Assembly: GCF_018448885.1 (NCBI RefSeq)
Contig: NZ_RCWB01000030.1
Location: 1,342-65,341, forward strand
DNA length: 64,000 bases
Source: Photorhabdus caribbeanensis
GTDB taxonomy: Bacteria; Pseudomonadota; Gammaproteobacteria; Enterobacterales; Enterobacteriaceae
Reading direction: 5' to 3'
In this document: positions 36,311 to 46,691 of the stretch, piece by piece
Layout of the letters: every line of letters starts with the position of its first letter
Numbering within the stretch: the stretch's first letter is position 1
The notes under the pieces: model-generated
Databases searched by the model: none
What the model saw: the letters and a program-made list of their open reading frames with translations, nothing else
What the model was told of the DNA's origin: nothing
Program-made: the position numbers and the translations under genes

Positions 36311-38062
36311 TTATTCTTTCCATACGACAAACCCCTCAATATAAAGCTTGTCCAGTGAAGTTTTCAAAAACGTCTCTACTGCAACCTCTGGCGACATAAT
36401 AAGCGGCTGTCCCCTAACGTTAAATGAAGTATTCACCAGACAGCCATAACCCGTTTTCTTCTGTACCTCTTTCAATAATCGCCAAAAAGTTGCGTTGAGA
36501 GCACGTTCAACAAGTTGAATACGCGCCGTTCCATCAGCATGGACAATACCGGATACCGGCTCCATCATGTCTGGTTTTACTTTGGCGGTGCAAAGCATAT
36601 ATCGAGTCGGCATTAAATTACGTGTCTCAAAAATAGTGTCGCAATCCTCATCTAAAATTGCCGGAGCAAATGGACGGAAAGCTTCACGGAATTTCACGGT
36701 GCTATTAATTCTATCCTTTATTCTTTCACCTGCCGGCAGAGCTAAAATCGAACGGTTGCCAAGTGCTCTTGGGCCAAATTCCATTCGATCATGGAACCAG
36801 GCAATGATTTTATCTTCTGCGATATCTTGAGCCGCAGCAGCAAAATACTCATCATTCAATCCCAAATAACGCCATTTCATGCCTGCATTGCCACCATGTC
36901 GAAATAATACATTACGGACTTCATCGGTGGAGAAACGAGGACCGAGATAAGGATTAAAGCAAGGATCTGCGCCATTGTGGTATCCACCAGCGACAAAAAG
37001 CGCTGCGCCCAAGGCTGAACCATCATCACCTGATGCCGGTTGAACAAAGACGTTTTCCACACCATCAAGCTGACAAAGGGCTTGATTTGCTTTGCAGTTT
37101 AAGAACGATCCTCCAGCAAAGCAGAGTGATGTTTCACCGGTCTTTTGCAACCAATAGGTCACTAGCTGTTTCAGCAATAGTGTGAATTTCTCCTGTAATC
37201 CGGCAGCAAAATCTTGATGAACATCCAGCAAAGAGTCATCTTCATTTCTCGGCATCAAACCAAACATATCGCTCAGTTGTGCCATTGCAGCGGGAAAACC
37301 ATATTCCGCATTATCAAATGCTTGCGGTAGCCAGTTTATTTGTATCGTTCCGCTCTCTGCATCGAATCGAGCCAATTTATTGAAAATATCGCGATATCGC
37401 TCAGGATTACCATACGCGGCAAGTCCCATGACTTTATATTCATCACTATTAAATACAAAGCCAAGGAACCGGGTACAGATAGAATAAAATGAGCCTAATG
37501 AAGAACTAATTGGCTGGCTGTACAATTTCTGGAATTGCTGGTCTTTAGCAAGATAAACACTCAGGGATTCTATTTCACCCATACCGTCTGAAATGACACA
37601 CAATGCAGACGGGAAGCCACTGGGATAAAAAGTTGACGCCGCATGAGCCAGATGATGATCTACCCCCTGAAAACGTGATTCAATATTCTGCCACCCCTCG
37701 GAAGCCAACGCATCAATCACGGTTTTTCCACTAAAAACCTCTTCAAACATTTTCTGATTCGACATGAAAAAACGGCGATATTTATCATAGTTAAAACCGT
37801 GGGCAATAACCTCTATATCATCTTGCGTAAGACCGGCTTCCGCTAAACAGTAGTTAATGGCATTAGCAGGAAACCGGCCGGTTCCTTTTTCTCCAGTAAA
37901 GCGCTCTTCCGCAGCCGCTGCAACAATTTTCCCATTAACTATCACACAGGCCGCACTATCGACGCCCTGACAAATGCGCTCGTCTAATTTACCTATACCT
38001 GGGTAATTTTCTCGCATAAAATGTTGAGAATTGGGAAGGCCACTGATACCTAATATAATCAT
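36311..38062 (-). CDS. Carbamoyltransferase (NodU/CmcH/TobZ family)
   Basis: The 583-residue protein has both domains of the family: an N-terminal Kae1-like part with DSAACVIVNG, EERFTGEKGTG and the metal-binding HHLAHAAS (about 140), and a C-terminal part with FAGGSFLNCKANQA, DRMEFGPRALGNRSIL and NTSFNVRGQPLI. Such enzymes use carbamoyl phosphate and ATP to make a carbamoyl adenylate and then carbamoylate a hydroxyl of a sugar or polyketide. ATG 38062 follows GGAGGTGAAG, so the five codons upstream are not included. It is 89 bases after the ketosynthase gene. Confidence 0.92.
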   Translation of the reverse strand: MIILGISGLPNSQHFMRENYPGIGKLDERICQGVDSAACVIVNGKIVAAAAEERFTGEKGTGRFPANAINYCLAEAGLTQDDIEVIAHGFNYDKYRRFFMSNQKMFEEVFSGKTVIDALASEGWQNIESRFQGVDHHLAHAASTFYPSGFPSALCVISDGMGEIESLSVYLAKDQQFQKLYSQPISSSLGSFYSICTRFLGFVFNSDEYKVMGLAAYGNPERYRDIFNKLARFDAESGTIQINWLPQAFDNAEYGFPAAMAQLSDMFGLMPRNEDDSLLDVHQDFAAGLQEKFTLLLKQLVTYWLQKTGETSLCFAGGSFLNCKANQALCQLDGVENVFVQPASGDDGSALGAALFVAGGYHNGADPCFNPYLGPRFSTDEVRNVLFRHGGNAGMKWRYLGLNDEYFAAAAQDIAEDKIIAWFHDRMEFGPRALGNRSILALPAGERIKDRINSTVKFREAFRPFAPAILDEDCDTIFETRNLMPTRYMLCTAKVKPDMMEPVSGIVHADGTARIQLVERALNATFWRLLKEVQKKTGYGCLVNTSFNVRGQPLIMSPEVAVETFLKTSLDKLYIEGFVVWKE

Positions 38063-38151
38063 TTTCTTCACCTCCAAATTGTTATTTTTCTTTCATAAGA
38101 ATTAGACTATGCGCTGCTTTACACTGATAGCCCATTTTGCATTACGAGGAA

Positions 38152-39336
38152 TCAAGTCACCTTGCCAAATAAAGTGATGGCATTATTACCACCAAAACCA
38201 AATGCATTATTTTGTATATATTTTAAATTATTCTTCATCTCCATTTGACGAGTGATTAAATTAAATTGATATTCAAAATCCTCCGGTAAGATATTTGTTG
38301 GCGGCATAATTTGATCTCTCAAAGATAAGCAAGCACTGACCGCGCCAATTGCTCCCGCTGTCGCCATCATATGCCCAATAGTGCCTTTAATTGCTGAAAC
38401 CGCCGAATTGGGGAAATATTCAGAAAATATCGATGCTTCTACTGCATCATTAGCCTTAGTTCCAGTACCGTGTGCATATATACCATCTATATCTCCAGCT
38501 TCCACTCCTGCCAAATCTAATAATTTTTTATGGCACTGAGTGACACTGTTAATATCAGGGTTGGTTGGATGTAATGCGTCATTATTACTGGCAGTAGCAA
38601 TCAATTCAGCATAAGGCGATTGATATTCGCCAATGTGTTTTCTATTCTGCAACACCAAGAAAGCGGCACCCTCAGATATCGTAATAAAGCGCCTTAATTT
38701 CGAAAATGGACGACACTGTTCCGCACCTAATGCATTAAGCATGTAAAAACCTGACCACACCTTTTTTGAAAAGGCGTCTCCGCCGCCAATGACGGATGTT
38801 GAGACAATGCCCGCATTCATCATGCGTAGTGCTGTTTCAAGCGCAATATTTGCTGACGCACAAGTATTATGGATCGTCATGGAAGGCCCGAATGAACCAA
38901 TTGCACGGGCAACATTATCGGAAACAGCATGACTCGAATAGATATTGGCATGCCAATTTACCGGTATACCTTCAACTAATTGATCAAGAATATCCGCCTC
39001 AGCTTCATTATTACCCACACAGACTAAAGCATTACGCAATTCAGCACACCCAGGCTGTAATCCTGCATCCGCTATCGCCTGAAGTGCGGCATCGACAGCA
39101 TACAAAGAAGAATCAGGAACCTGTGCGCCAGTACATTTCGGCGCTCTGGCTTTTATATCCAGACGCCGTTCAGCCGAAATTCTTCCAGAGATAAAATTTG
39201 GCTTCAAAGAAGGATAAATCGGTTCCAGTCGAGTAAAATTTGACTCGCCAGCACATAAATTTTTCCAATAACTTTCGACGTCTATACCAATTGGAGTAAC
39301 GACGCCAAGACCTGTAATATATATTTTATCCAACAT
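38152..39336 (-). CDS. Beta-ketoacyl-ACP synthase (KS-alpha, FabF-like)
   Basis: The 394-residue condensing enzyme has the complete triad: Cys159 in HNTCASA, His289 in YAHGTGT and His322 in KGTIGHMMATAG. It elongates acyl-ACP by decarboxylative Claisen condensation. Its start overlaps the dehydratase gene by 11 bases. With the partner at 40065 it would form a type II KS/KS-like pair, as in aryl polyene or aromatic polyketide systems. Confidence 0.93.
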   Translation of the reverse strand: MLDKIYITGLGVVTPIGIDVESYWKNLCAGESNFTRLEPIYPSLKPNFISGRISAERRLDIKARAPKCTGAQVPDSSLYAVDAALQAIADAGLQPGCAELRNALVCVGNNEAEADILDQLVEGIPVNWHANIYSSHAVSDNVARAIGSFGPSMTIHNTCASANIALETALRMMNAGIVSTSVIGGGDAFSKKVWSGFYMLNALGAEQCRPFSKLRRFITISEGAAFLVLQNRKHIGEYQSPYAELIATASNNDALHPTNPDINSVTQCHKKLLDLAGVEAGDIDGIYAHGTGTKANDAVEASIFSEYFPNSAVSAIKGTIGHMMATAGAIGAVSACLSLRDQIMPPTNILPEDFEYQFNLITRQMEMKNNLKYIQNNAFGFGGNNAITLFGKVT

Positions 39337-40075
39337 CGTTCTCCTTCTTCTTAATTGATACTGCGTCAGTTATCCAAAGTAATTTTTCCCCGTCACGATA
39401 TGCCCTGGCATCCCAACACATTATTGAGCCAAATCGAGTTACTTTGGTTTCAATAAACACAGGAGAATTAATATGTTCAATATCAGGATTAAAGGCCAAC
39501 TCACCAAATTTGGCAAAAACATAATCGCCTGCGGTTGAAATACTCTGTTGTTGACGCTGCAAAATTAATGCTAAATTCCCCATTGCCTCGACAAGAATAA
39601 TCAAAGGGAAATAGTGATATTTTTGCAAATAAGCCGCTTCACCGCGCAATGATTTCATATCCAGGCTGCAATTCGCTCTGTTTAATCCATCATTAACATA
39701 GACTATTTTCGGCAAAAACCAAAATTCGGGTTCACGCAATGATGGTGATAATAGAGAAGATGCGTAAAAAATTTTTTTACTTTCACCTCTCGCATCTTTA
39801 CCAGAATAATTCAGGAGAAAAGAAAAACAGCATTGCTCCGATACCATTGCAGAAATTTTATTTTCCTCTTGGCGGTATTGGATATTTTCATCAGGACGTA
39901 TAAATTGATGAAAAAATAGATTTCTTAAACTGATAAAATCGGCAGATGTATCAGCCATCTCTTTACAGAAAGCGGCGACTGGCAAGATCCCTGGAACAAC
40001 AGGATTACCGGGAAAATGATATTTGAATATTTCATCTTGAGATGAAAAAACATGGTTAATACGATTAATCATCAT
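39326..40075 (-). CDS. FabZ/FabA-like dehydratase, probable double hotdog
   Basis: The 249-residue protein starts with the FabZ signature HFPGNPVVPGILP (residues 20-32), with His20 the catalytic His. A second part (about 150-245: FPLIILVEAMGNLALIL, then VFAKFGELAFNP) has hotdog features without the HFPG motif. It would dehydrate 3-hydroxyacyl-ACP. It overlaps the genes on both sides by 11 bases, so translation is tightly coupled with both synthase subunits. Confidence 0.8.
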   Translation of the reverse strand: MMINRINHVFSSQDEIFKYHFPGNPVVPGILPVAAFCKEMADTSADFISLRNLFFHQFIRPDENIQYRQEENKISAMVSEQCCFSFLLNYSGKDARGESKKIFYASSLLSPSLREPEFWFLPKIVYVNDGLNRANCSLDMKSLRGEAAYLQKYHYFPLIILVEAMGNLALILQRQQQSISTAGDYVFAKFGELAFNPDIEHINSPVFIETKVTRFGSIMCWDARAYRDGEKLLWITDAVSIKKKENDVG

Positions 40076-40925
40076 TGTGTATAACCCTTACGCCTGAAGC
40101 ATTCATGTTATCGATTACAATAAATACAACAGCATCTCCTTGTTTACTGTGTTTAATCGCTCCCATAAACTCATGAAACAGAAAAGCGCTGTTATATTGT
40201 TGATATTCAATTGCGTTATTATCTTTAACAACATGAATTAATGCGTCATTCTGATCCAACGTATTGTATGTAAATATCTTCGTATCCGGTGATAAAATAT
40301 CACACCGTTTTTTTATCTCTTCCGCTGTTAATCCAAAGAAAAAATCTGCTGTAAATTGTTTTCCACTCAATAACGTTGTACACATCACACCAGAGGATAC
40401 TGACTTCTGATTGCTAATTTTCTTTCGTATATCATCAAGTGCTTCTGTGCAATAAACATCACCGAAAAAGAGGTAGCTGGCACCTACTGATCTATTATGC
40501 AAATTAAGCAATGCTTGCATGAATACCATTACTGGGGTTTTACTGCCTGCATTTAATGTACAATTTCCTCCCGTCACCTTCTTATCAATGTTAATAAAGG
40601 TTGAAGCTGAACTGGTGGTAGCATAAGGGAATTGTTGAGCAGATACCGTTTTATCATTGTTCATGACCTGCCGCTGAAAACGAAGCATCGCTTCAAGGTT
40701 GCCATATTCTGTACCCACAATTACCGATTCATTTTCTGCATTTCGATCTTCTGCAATAAACTGATTCGCCAAGTAGGTACAAATGCGGCTAAAATCGTCA
40801 CGAAAACGATCACCTTTATTGCTTACAAATTCAGAAATATCAGCAGGAAGAGAAAATTCCCCCTCTCTCTCATTCCGAAATATATTCGGGTAAATAGCTA
40901 AATTTCCCACGTTAAAAGTTAACAT
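40065..40925 (-). CDS. Short ketosynthase-like protein without catalytic Cys
   Basis: The 286-residue protein has thiolase-fold features of beta-ketoacyl synthase N-terminal domains: TEYGNLEAM, FPYATTSSASTFI, then GNCTLNAGSKTPVMVFMQAL. In this last motif the position of the active-site Cys (TACAS in KS enzymes) is Asn125. The C-terminal half with the two His is largely absent. It resembles the small KS-like partners (PF13723) and chain-length-factor proteins that pair with an active KS. Its role as partner of the synthase at 38152 is inferred. Confidence 0.75.
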   Translation of the reverse strand: MLTFNVGNLAIYPNIFRNEREGEFSLPADISEFVSNKGDRFRDDFSRICTYLANQFIAEDRNAENESVIVGTEYGNLEAMLRFQRQVMNNDKTVSAQQFPYATTSSASTFINIDKKVTGGNCTLNAGSKTPVMVFMQALLNLHNRSVGASYLFFGDVYCTEALDDIRKKISNQKSVSSGVMCTTLLSGKQFTADFFFGLTAEEIKKRCDILSPDTKIFTYNTLDQNDALIHVVKDNNAIEYQQYNSAFLFHEFMGAIKHSKQGDAVVFIVIDNMNASGVRVIHNDD

Positions 40926-40986
40926 TTTCCCTCAACTTATTATTTGAAAAATAGAGAGTTTTCAATTATTGATTAAGTTAACCCGG

Positions 40987-41235
40987 TCATTGCAGGTTAT
41001 TTTTTATTTCCTCCCATAACTCACCTACAGTTTGAATACGGGCAAGCGCATCTTCAGAAATCTCTTTGCCAAAGGTTCGCTCAACTGACAAAATGACATC
41101 AATTAACTTTAATGAGTCAATACCGAGATCACTCTTCAACAATTTATTCGACGTTATTTTAAAATCAGAGTCTAACTCAGCAACATTCACCAAAATACTC
41201 GCTAATTCTTCATTAACCATATCAATATTATCCAT
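40987..41235 (-). CDS. Acyl carrier protein
   Basis: The 82-residue acidic protein has the phosphopantetheine motif DLGIDSLKLID with Ser41, in a four-helix ACP frame. It should carry the growing chain and the loaded amino acid of this cluster. The start at 41235 (MDNIDM) gives normal ACP length; the open frame continues nine codons upstream without a better ribosome site. Position 61 bases before the KS-like gene supports a common transcript. Confidence 0.93.
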   Translation of the reverse strand: MDNIDMVNEELASILVNVAELDSDFKITSNKLLKSDLGIDSLKLIDVILSVERTFGKEISEDALARIQTVGELWEEIKNNLQ

Positions 41236-41456
41236 ATCACATCCCCAATGATGTCTATTCAAATCTAATGGTTTAAAGATCTATTTATACCAAGTATATA
41301 AATTTCCCTGAATCGTTTCCCCCGTACATACATCGAAAAACGCACTCCGATTAACTGTCAGCAACAATTATGCCTACTGGGGTAGACTCTCATTTACCCA
41401 GGGAAATAATTCAAACCGATATAAAAACAGAGATATCTGATAATCAGTTTCGGCTC

Positions 41457-41648
41457 CTATTCCAAATAGCGTAACCAAAATTGGAATAATAACCAATAAC
41501 CTTTTCTCATTAAAGCGATTGGCAACATTAGGCCAGGTGAAGAAATACATTTATCATAAATCCAACCCGATATTCCAGCTAATTGATGAAAACATGATTG
41601 TAGATCACGATTTATGATATTGTTATTAACCACATAATCCCCCATCAA
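41457..41648 (-). CDS. Possible small protein, 63 aa
   Basis: A 63-codon frame starts inside the 3' end of the reductase gene (22-base overlap) and ends 194 bases before the ACP frame. The C-terminal third (LMLPIALMRKGYWLLFQFWL) is hydrophobic and could insert in a membrane. No family recognised and no clear ribosome site, so it may be a relic or a chance frame. Confidence 0.3.
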   Translation of the reverse strand: MMGDYVVNNNIINRDLQSCFHQLAGISGWIYDKCISSPGLMLPIALMRKGYWLLFQFWLRYLE

Positions 41649-42318
41649 TGCAAAGAGATGTCCCTGTGATATAGGTTGATGTACTCAATATCCCCACACA
41701 AAAACTGGCAATTTCATCAACATCTGCCATTCGTTTTAATGCGGTGCTTCTGGCGAATTCCATCTTCTTTTCTGGAGAAATATGACGCAACATACCACCA
41801 TCAACATATCCCGGCATTACAGTGTAAGCCCTAACATTAAAACGACCGTAGTCATTAGAGATATTTTTTACCAATGCATTCATGGCTGCTTTCGAACAAG
41901 AATAAGCAGTGGCGCCTGTCTCCCCACGTAAACTTGCTGTAGAAGAAACAAATTGCATCACGCCATTACGATTCTTCATAAAATGCGGCAGCAAATATTT
42001 TGCTACTCTTGCGGCACCGAACAAATTGACATTAAAAACATCATGCCAACCCTCAATATCCTGAGCATGCAATAAGCCATCCAATGACATTGCCGGCGTA
42101 TAGATAACCGCATCAATACATTTCATCTTCTCAATTGCTATGCTAATGGCTTCTCTCACGCTGTTATCCGACATAACATCTAAATGAATTTCTTCATTCC
42201 GCGGTTTGCGTGAAGTACCTAATACTTCATAGCCGCTCGCAACCGCATGCCGACAAATTGCATCCCCAATTTCACTTGATGAGCCAATAATAAGTATCTT
42301 GCTGTTATATTTATGCAT
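41626..42318 (-). CDS. FabG-like 3-oxoacyl-ACP reductase (SDR)
   Basis: The 230-residue short-chain dehydrogenase has the cofactor loop GSSSEIGDAI (12-21), the catalytic Ser in VSSTASL (about 125), Tyr139 and Lys143 in YSCSK, and the C-terminus TGTSLCIDGG. It would reduce the 3-oxoacyl-ACP made by the synthase. First gene of the biosynthetic operon. Confidence 0.88.
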   Translation of the reverse strand: MHKYNSKILIIGSSSEIGDAICRHAVASGYEVLGTSRKPRNEEIHLDVMSDNSVREAISIAIEKMKCIDAVIYTPAMSLDGLLHAQDIEGWHDVFNVNLFGAARVAKYLLPHFMKNRNGVMQFVSSTASLRGETGATAYSCSKAAMNALVKNISNDYGRFNVRAYTVMPGYVDGGMLRHISPEKKMEFARSTALKRMADVDEIASFCVGILSTSTYITGTSLCIDGGLCG

Positions 42319-43047
42319 TTAAATATTCCTACCTTATCTAAAAGTTATTTTCCAACAGTAATCCCTACTTTAAAATAAAGCATTCAGAATAAATATCATC
42401 TAAACAAGAAAACATTTTTAACTTATATTCTTTTAACAAATATATTTTTAGCTTACCTATTTTCAACTCATTTAATCCATCTAATTCTATGAGTCACCCT
42501 AAATAATAGGAGGAGTTCTTATGCCTGTCAAATTATTAATCTAATATTTAAGCGATATCAAAGCATTGGTTAAATTGCACCCAGAAATTAAATGAAAACC
42601 ATCATGCGTAAAAATATCCAACATAGCTAATTTAATCCACTCATAATCAATACATGTGGTGAATGCATAATTAATTATTTAATTTCCTAACAATAACAAT
42701 TAAAAATTAATTCTGTTAATTTATTATAAAGATAAAACATTATAATTAATAGAATGAACATATAGCTTCAAGTTTAAAAATATTAATTAAATTATTTATG
42801 AAGTTAATTCAATAATATTCACTAATAAGAATAGAGACTTAATAGAATCGGTTTCAGCCTATTTTATGGTGATAAGAGCACTATTCTCCCTTTTACTTTT
42901 CACTTTCCTGACGTTAAGCTATTAACATTAAGTTTGATCTATAGCGCTATCGCTTTGAACTAAAAGCACTATTTTTACAATTCGGTTTGCAATTTGGTTG
43001 TAACAACCTTATTGCTTTTTCCCTCTATATTTTTGGTTTATGCACAG
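42319..43047. other. AT-rich divergent region between the biosynthetic operon and dauA
   Basis: About 730 bp, very AT-rich, with room for promoters of the operon (minus) and dauA (plus). It holds a mini-ORF with a strong ribosome site at 42521 (listed). No other gene or known motif is seen. Confidence 0.5.
42521..42544 (+). other. Mini-ORF (7 codons) with strong ribosome binding site
   Basis: AGGAGG stands eight bases before an ATG that opens MPVKLLI and stops at TAA; after the TAA the same frame stays open for 16 more codons (YLSDIKALVKLHPEIK). It could be a leader peptide or the start of a decayed gene. Confidence 0.3.
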
Positions 43048-44787
43048 ATGAAAACTCGTAGAATGAACGGCATACGGCCGTTTAGTGCTGTAATTGATGC
43101 TTGCTGGAAAGATCCCTACTCTTTTACTCGTTTAACTAAAGATATTATTGCCGGTATTACTGTCGGTATTATCGCCATTCCGCTCGCTATGGCGCTAGCA
43201 ATCGGGAGTGGTGTCCCGCCGCAATATGGGCTTTACACCGCCGCTATCGCCGGGATGGTAATCGCGATAACCGGCGGCTCACGCTATAGTGTTTCCGGCC
43301 CTACCGCCGCCTTCGTTGTTATTCTTTATCCAGTCTCTCAACAATTTGGCTTGAGCGGTTTGCTCATTGCAACATTAATGTCAGGCATTATTTTGCTGGT
43401 GATGGGATTAGCCCGCTTTGGTAAATTGATCGAGTATATTCCTCTCCCCGTCACTCTCGGTTTTACTTCTGGAATCGCGATTACTATCGCAACCATGCAA
43501 GTAAAAGATTTTTTTGGTCTGCAATTGGAACATATGCCAGAGAATTATATCTATAAGGTTGCAGCACTGTTTCAAGCGCTGCCAACGCTGTATTTGAGTG
43601 ATACGCTGATTGGTTTGACAACGCTTGTCGTTCTGATTTATTGGCCTAAGCTTGGGCTGAAATTACCCGGGCATCTTCCCGCCCTCATTGCAGGAACTGC
43701 TGTAATGGGGCTCATGAACTTATTCGGTCAACATGCTGCTACCATTGGTTCTGAATTCAGTTATATATTGAACGACGGTACACAAGGGCAAGGCATTCCC
43801 CCCATTCTGCCGCAACTTGTTTTACCGTGGCATTTACCTGATATGGGTTCACCTCAAATTGATATAAGTTGGGCAACGGTTTCAGCACTATTACCCGCCG
43901 CCTTTTCAATGGCAATGTTAGGTGCCATTGAATCACTGCTTTGCGCCGTGGTTTTAGATGGTATGACCGGTAAAAAGCATCACTCAAACAGTGAATTGAT
44001 TGGTCAAGGATTAGGAAATATTGTCGTGCCATTTTTCGGTGGTATTACGGCCACCGCCGCAATCGCCCGTTCAGCCGCCAATATCAGAGCTGGCGCAACA
44101 TCGCCGGTTTCAGCTATTGTTCACTCTCTGCTCGTGTTATTGACTTTACTGGCACTGGCCCCCATGCTCTCCTATCTTCCTCTAGCCGCCATGTCTGCCT
44201 TGTTGCTCATGGTCGCCTGGAATATGAGCGAAATACATAAAGTTATCGACCTCATGCGCCGTGCGCCAAAGGATGACATTATTGTGCTGGTACTTTGTAT
44301 GTCGCTCACCGTACTGTTTGATATGATCATTGCTATTACGATTGGTATCGTATTAGCTTCACTGCTGTTTATGCGTCGAATCGCCAATATGACTCGCATC
44401 AGTCAATTGCCACAAACCAATGTCGATAAAGGTCTGCTAGTTGTTCGTATCAATGGCCCACTATTCTTTGCCGCCGCTGAACGTATCTTCACCGAATTAA
44501 AGGAAAAAAGCGTCAGCTATCAAACAATTCTTATGCAGTGGGATGCCGTTCCTGTGCTGGATGCCGGTGGGTTGCACGCTTTTCAACGCTTTATTGATGA
44601 AGTGGGTAAGGATAAATATATTGCTGTTTGTGATATTCCATTCCAACCTTTAAAAACACTGGCCAGAGCTAAGATCCAATTGGTTGAAAATCACCTTAGC
44701 TTCCATACGACATTGCCACGAGCAATGGAAGAATTAAATTTCAATGGCAAAATGGATAACGGAAATTACCAGATAAAAGCTTGCTAG
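43048..44787 (+). CDS. dauA: C4-dicarboxylate transporter DauA (SulP family)
   Basis: The product (579 residues from the chosen ATG; E. coli DauA about 550) has the SulP membrane domain with [23 protein letters not shown], nearly identical to DauA, about 12-14 helices, and a C-terminal STAS domain (from about residue 455). It transports succinate and related acids. The start is uncertain: ATG 43048 fits the E. coli start best, a second ATG lies five codons in, and the frame stays open to 42994. It belongs to the conserved dauA-kdsA-prs neighbourhood. Confidence 0.92.
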   Translation: MKTRRMNGIRPFSAVIDACWKDPYSFTRLTKDIIAGITVGIIAIPLAMALAIGSGVPPQYGLYTAAIAGMVIAITGGSRYSVSGPTAAFVVILYPVSQQFGLSGLLIATLMSGIILLVMGLARFGKLIEYIPLPVTLGFTSGIAITIATMQVKDFFGLQLEHMPENYIYKVAALFQALPTLYLSDTLIGLTTLVVLIYWPKLGLKLPGHLPALIAGTAVMGLMNLFGQHAATIGSEFSYILNDGTQGQGIPPILPQLVLPWHLPDMGSPQIDISWATVSALLPAAFSMAMLGAIESLLCAVVLDGMTGKKHHSNSELIGQGLGNIVVPFFGGITATAAIARSAANIRAGATSPVSAIVHSLLVLLTLLALAPMLSYLPLAAMSALLLMVAWNMSEIHKVIDLMRRAPKDDIIVLVLCMSLTVLFDMIIAITIGIVLASLLFMRRIANMTRISQLPQTNVDKGLLVVRINGPLFFAAAERIFTELKEKSVSYQTILMQWDAVPVLDAGGLHAFQRFIDEVGKDKYIAVCDIPFQPLKTLARAKIQLVENHLSFHTTLPRAMEELNFNGKMDNGNYQIKAC

Positions 44788-44851
44788 CTCTGTTGCCAAT
44801 AACTCTTTTTCCAATCACTTTTTTTCTCATAGCTCTTTTTCTCATGATTAA

Positions 44852-44874
44852 TTGGCGCTGTAAACCAGCGCCAA
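44852..44874. terminator. Stem-loop between convergent dauA and kdsA
   Basis: TTGGCGCTG and CAGCGCCAA flank a 5-base loop. A second hairpin (TTTGATGT-CATA-ACATCAAA) follows at 44903-44922. Neither has a strong T-run, but their place between convergent genes suggests termination. Confidence 0.6.
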
Positions 44875-44930
44875 ATCTATTCATCACCAAATCCCTTCAT
44901 CATTTGATGTCATAACATCAAAAAGCCATT

Positions 44931-45806
<876 letters not shown>

Positions 45807-45832
45807 CTAATAAATTAATGAAATAAATCAGT

Positions 45833-45899
45833 GCAAAACAATATTTCAATGCAAAGCAATATTTCAATGTAAAACAATATTTCAATGTAAAACAATGCC
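45833..45899. repeat. 18-bp tandem repeats at the 3' end of sirB1
   Basis: The unit GCAAAACAATATTTCAAT (with G/T changes) occurs three times from 45833, and a fourth partial unit at 45887 lies inside the sirB1 3' end. The stop codon and last codons of sirB1 are part of the repeat, so the array arose by duplication of the gene end into the gap before kdsA. Confidence 0.85.
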
Positions 45900-46691
45900 T
45901 TGCTGCTTAATGGCGTATATTTGCATTCTGACCATTTCTGCCACCGGGTCCTCCGGGCAGTGCTCCACAAAATAATTTAAATCAGAAACCGCAATATGGT
46001 TACAATCAAGTTCCGCATAAATCAGCCCCCTATCACGTATTTCATAGGGGTTATCGGGATCAAATATCAGCACCGCTTCACTCGTCTTCAATGCCAATTC
46101 CATCTGCCCTTCGTCCATCAATGCGACTTTTATCGTATCCAGCACTTTACGTACAATGCTGGCATTATCAGCTCCTTGCAAATCATCTGCTGCTAATTTA
46201 GCTGTCTGGCTAATATTACCCTTAAGCCAGATATCGAGCACATATTCACTTAGCTCCTCACCATTGATTGGATTAATAAACTTGACTGTTTTATCTGGAT
46301 AATCAACACGCAAAATCAATTGTGTTGGAAAAATAACCGGCATAATCGGCAGTTCTAAAGCCTGAGCAATATGAATAAGAATTGCCCCTAAAACAACAGA
46401 GGAACCTCGGCGGGTTTGCAGTACTTTATCCAGCCATAATGTATCTGACAGGCAATAAACACCACTAGCCCCGCCGAATTTCCAAGTTTGATAAAAAAGC
46501 CTCAGTAATTTTTCCAGTCGTTCTTCTATATTTAACTGCGAAGATATTTCACGTCTGGCTTCATCAATCAATGTCTGAAGCTGCATCTCCACTGAATGCT
46601 GAGGAAAATCAGAACGAAGGGTTCTGGAAATTAACAGGATACCGCTACTTAAAGATGCGTTATTAAATTCATAATCAGCTATGGCTTTCAT
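45882..46691 (-). CDS. sirB1: SirB1 (YchA), transglutaminase-like/TPR protein
   Basis: The 269-residue product matches E. coli YchA/SirB1 (269) throughout: ADYEFNNASL near the start, SDTLWLDKVLQTRRGSSVVLGAIL, PVIFPTQLILRVD and DPYEIRDRGLIYAELDC. It has a transglutaminase-like core and C-terminal TPR-like helices; its function is not settled. It starts inside the 3' end of prmC (17-base overlap). The usual sirB2 gene between prmC and sirB1 is missing here. Confidence 0.95.
   Translation of the reverse strand: MKAIADYEFNNASLSSGILLISRTLRSDFPQHSVEMQLQTLIDEARREISSQLNIEERLEKLLRLFYQTWKFGGASGVYCLSDTLWLDKVLQTRRGSSVVLGAILIHIAQALELPIMPVIFPTQLILRVDYPDKTVKFINPINGEELSEYVLDIWLKGNISQTAKLAADDLQGADNASIVRKVLDTIKVALMDEGQMELALKTSEAVLIFDPDNPYEIRDRGLIYAELDCNHIAVSDLNYFVEHCPEDPVAEMVRMQIYAIKQQGIVLH

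Noticed and set aside
36311-42318. Classification of the operon as a plain aryl polyene or type II aromatic polyketide cluster
   Set aside because: Aryl polyene loci carry further conserved genes (ammonia-lyase, acyltransferases, MMPL exporter) and aromatic clusters carry cyclases; none is seen, and the ligase, BtrH-like and carbamoyltransferase genes do not belong to either.
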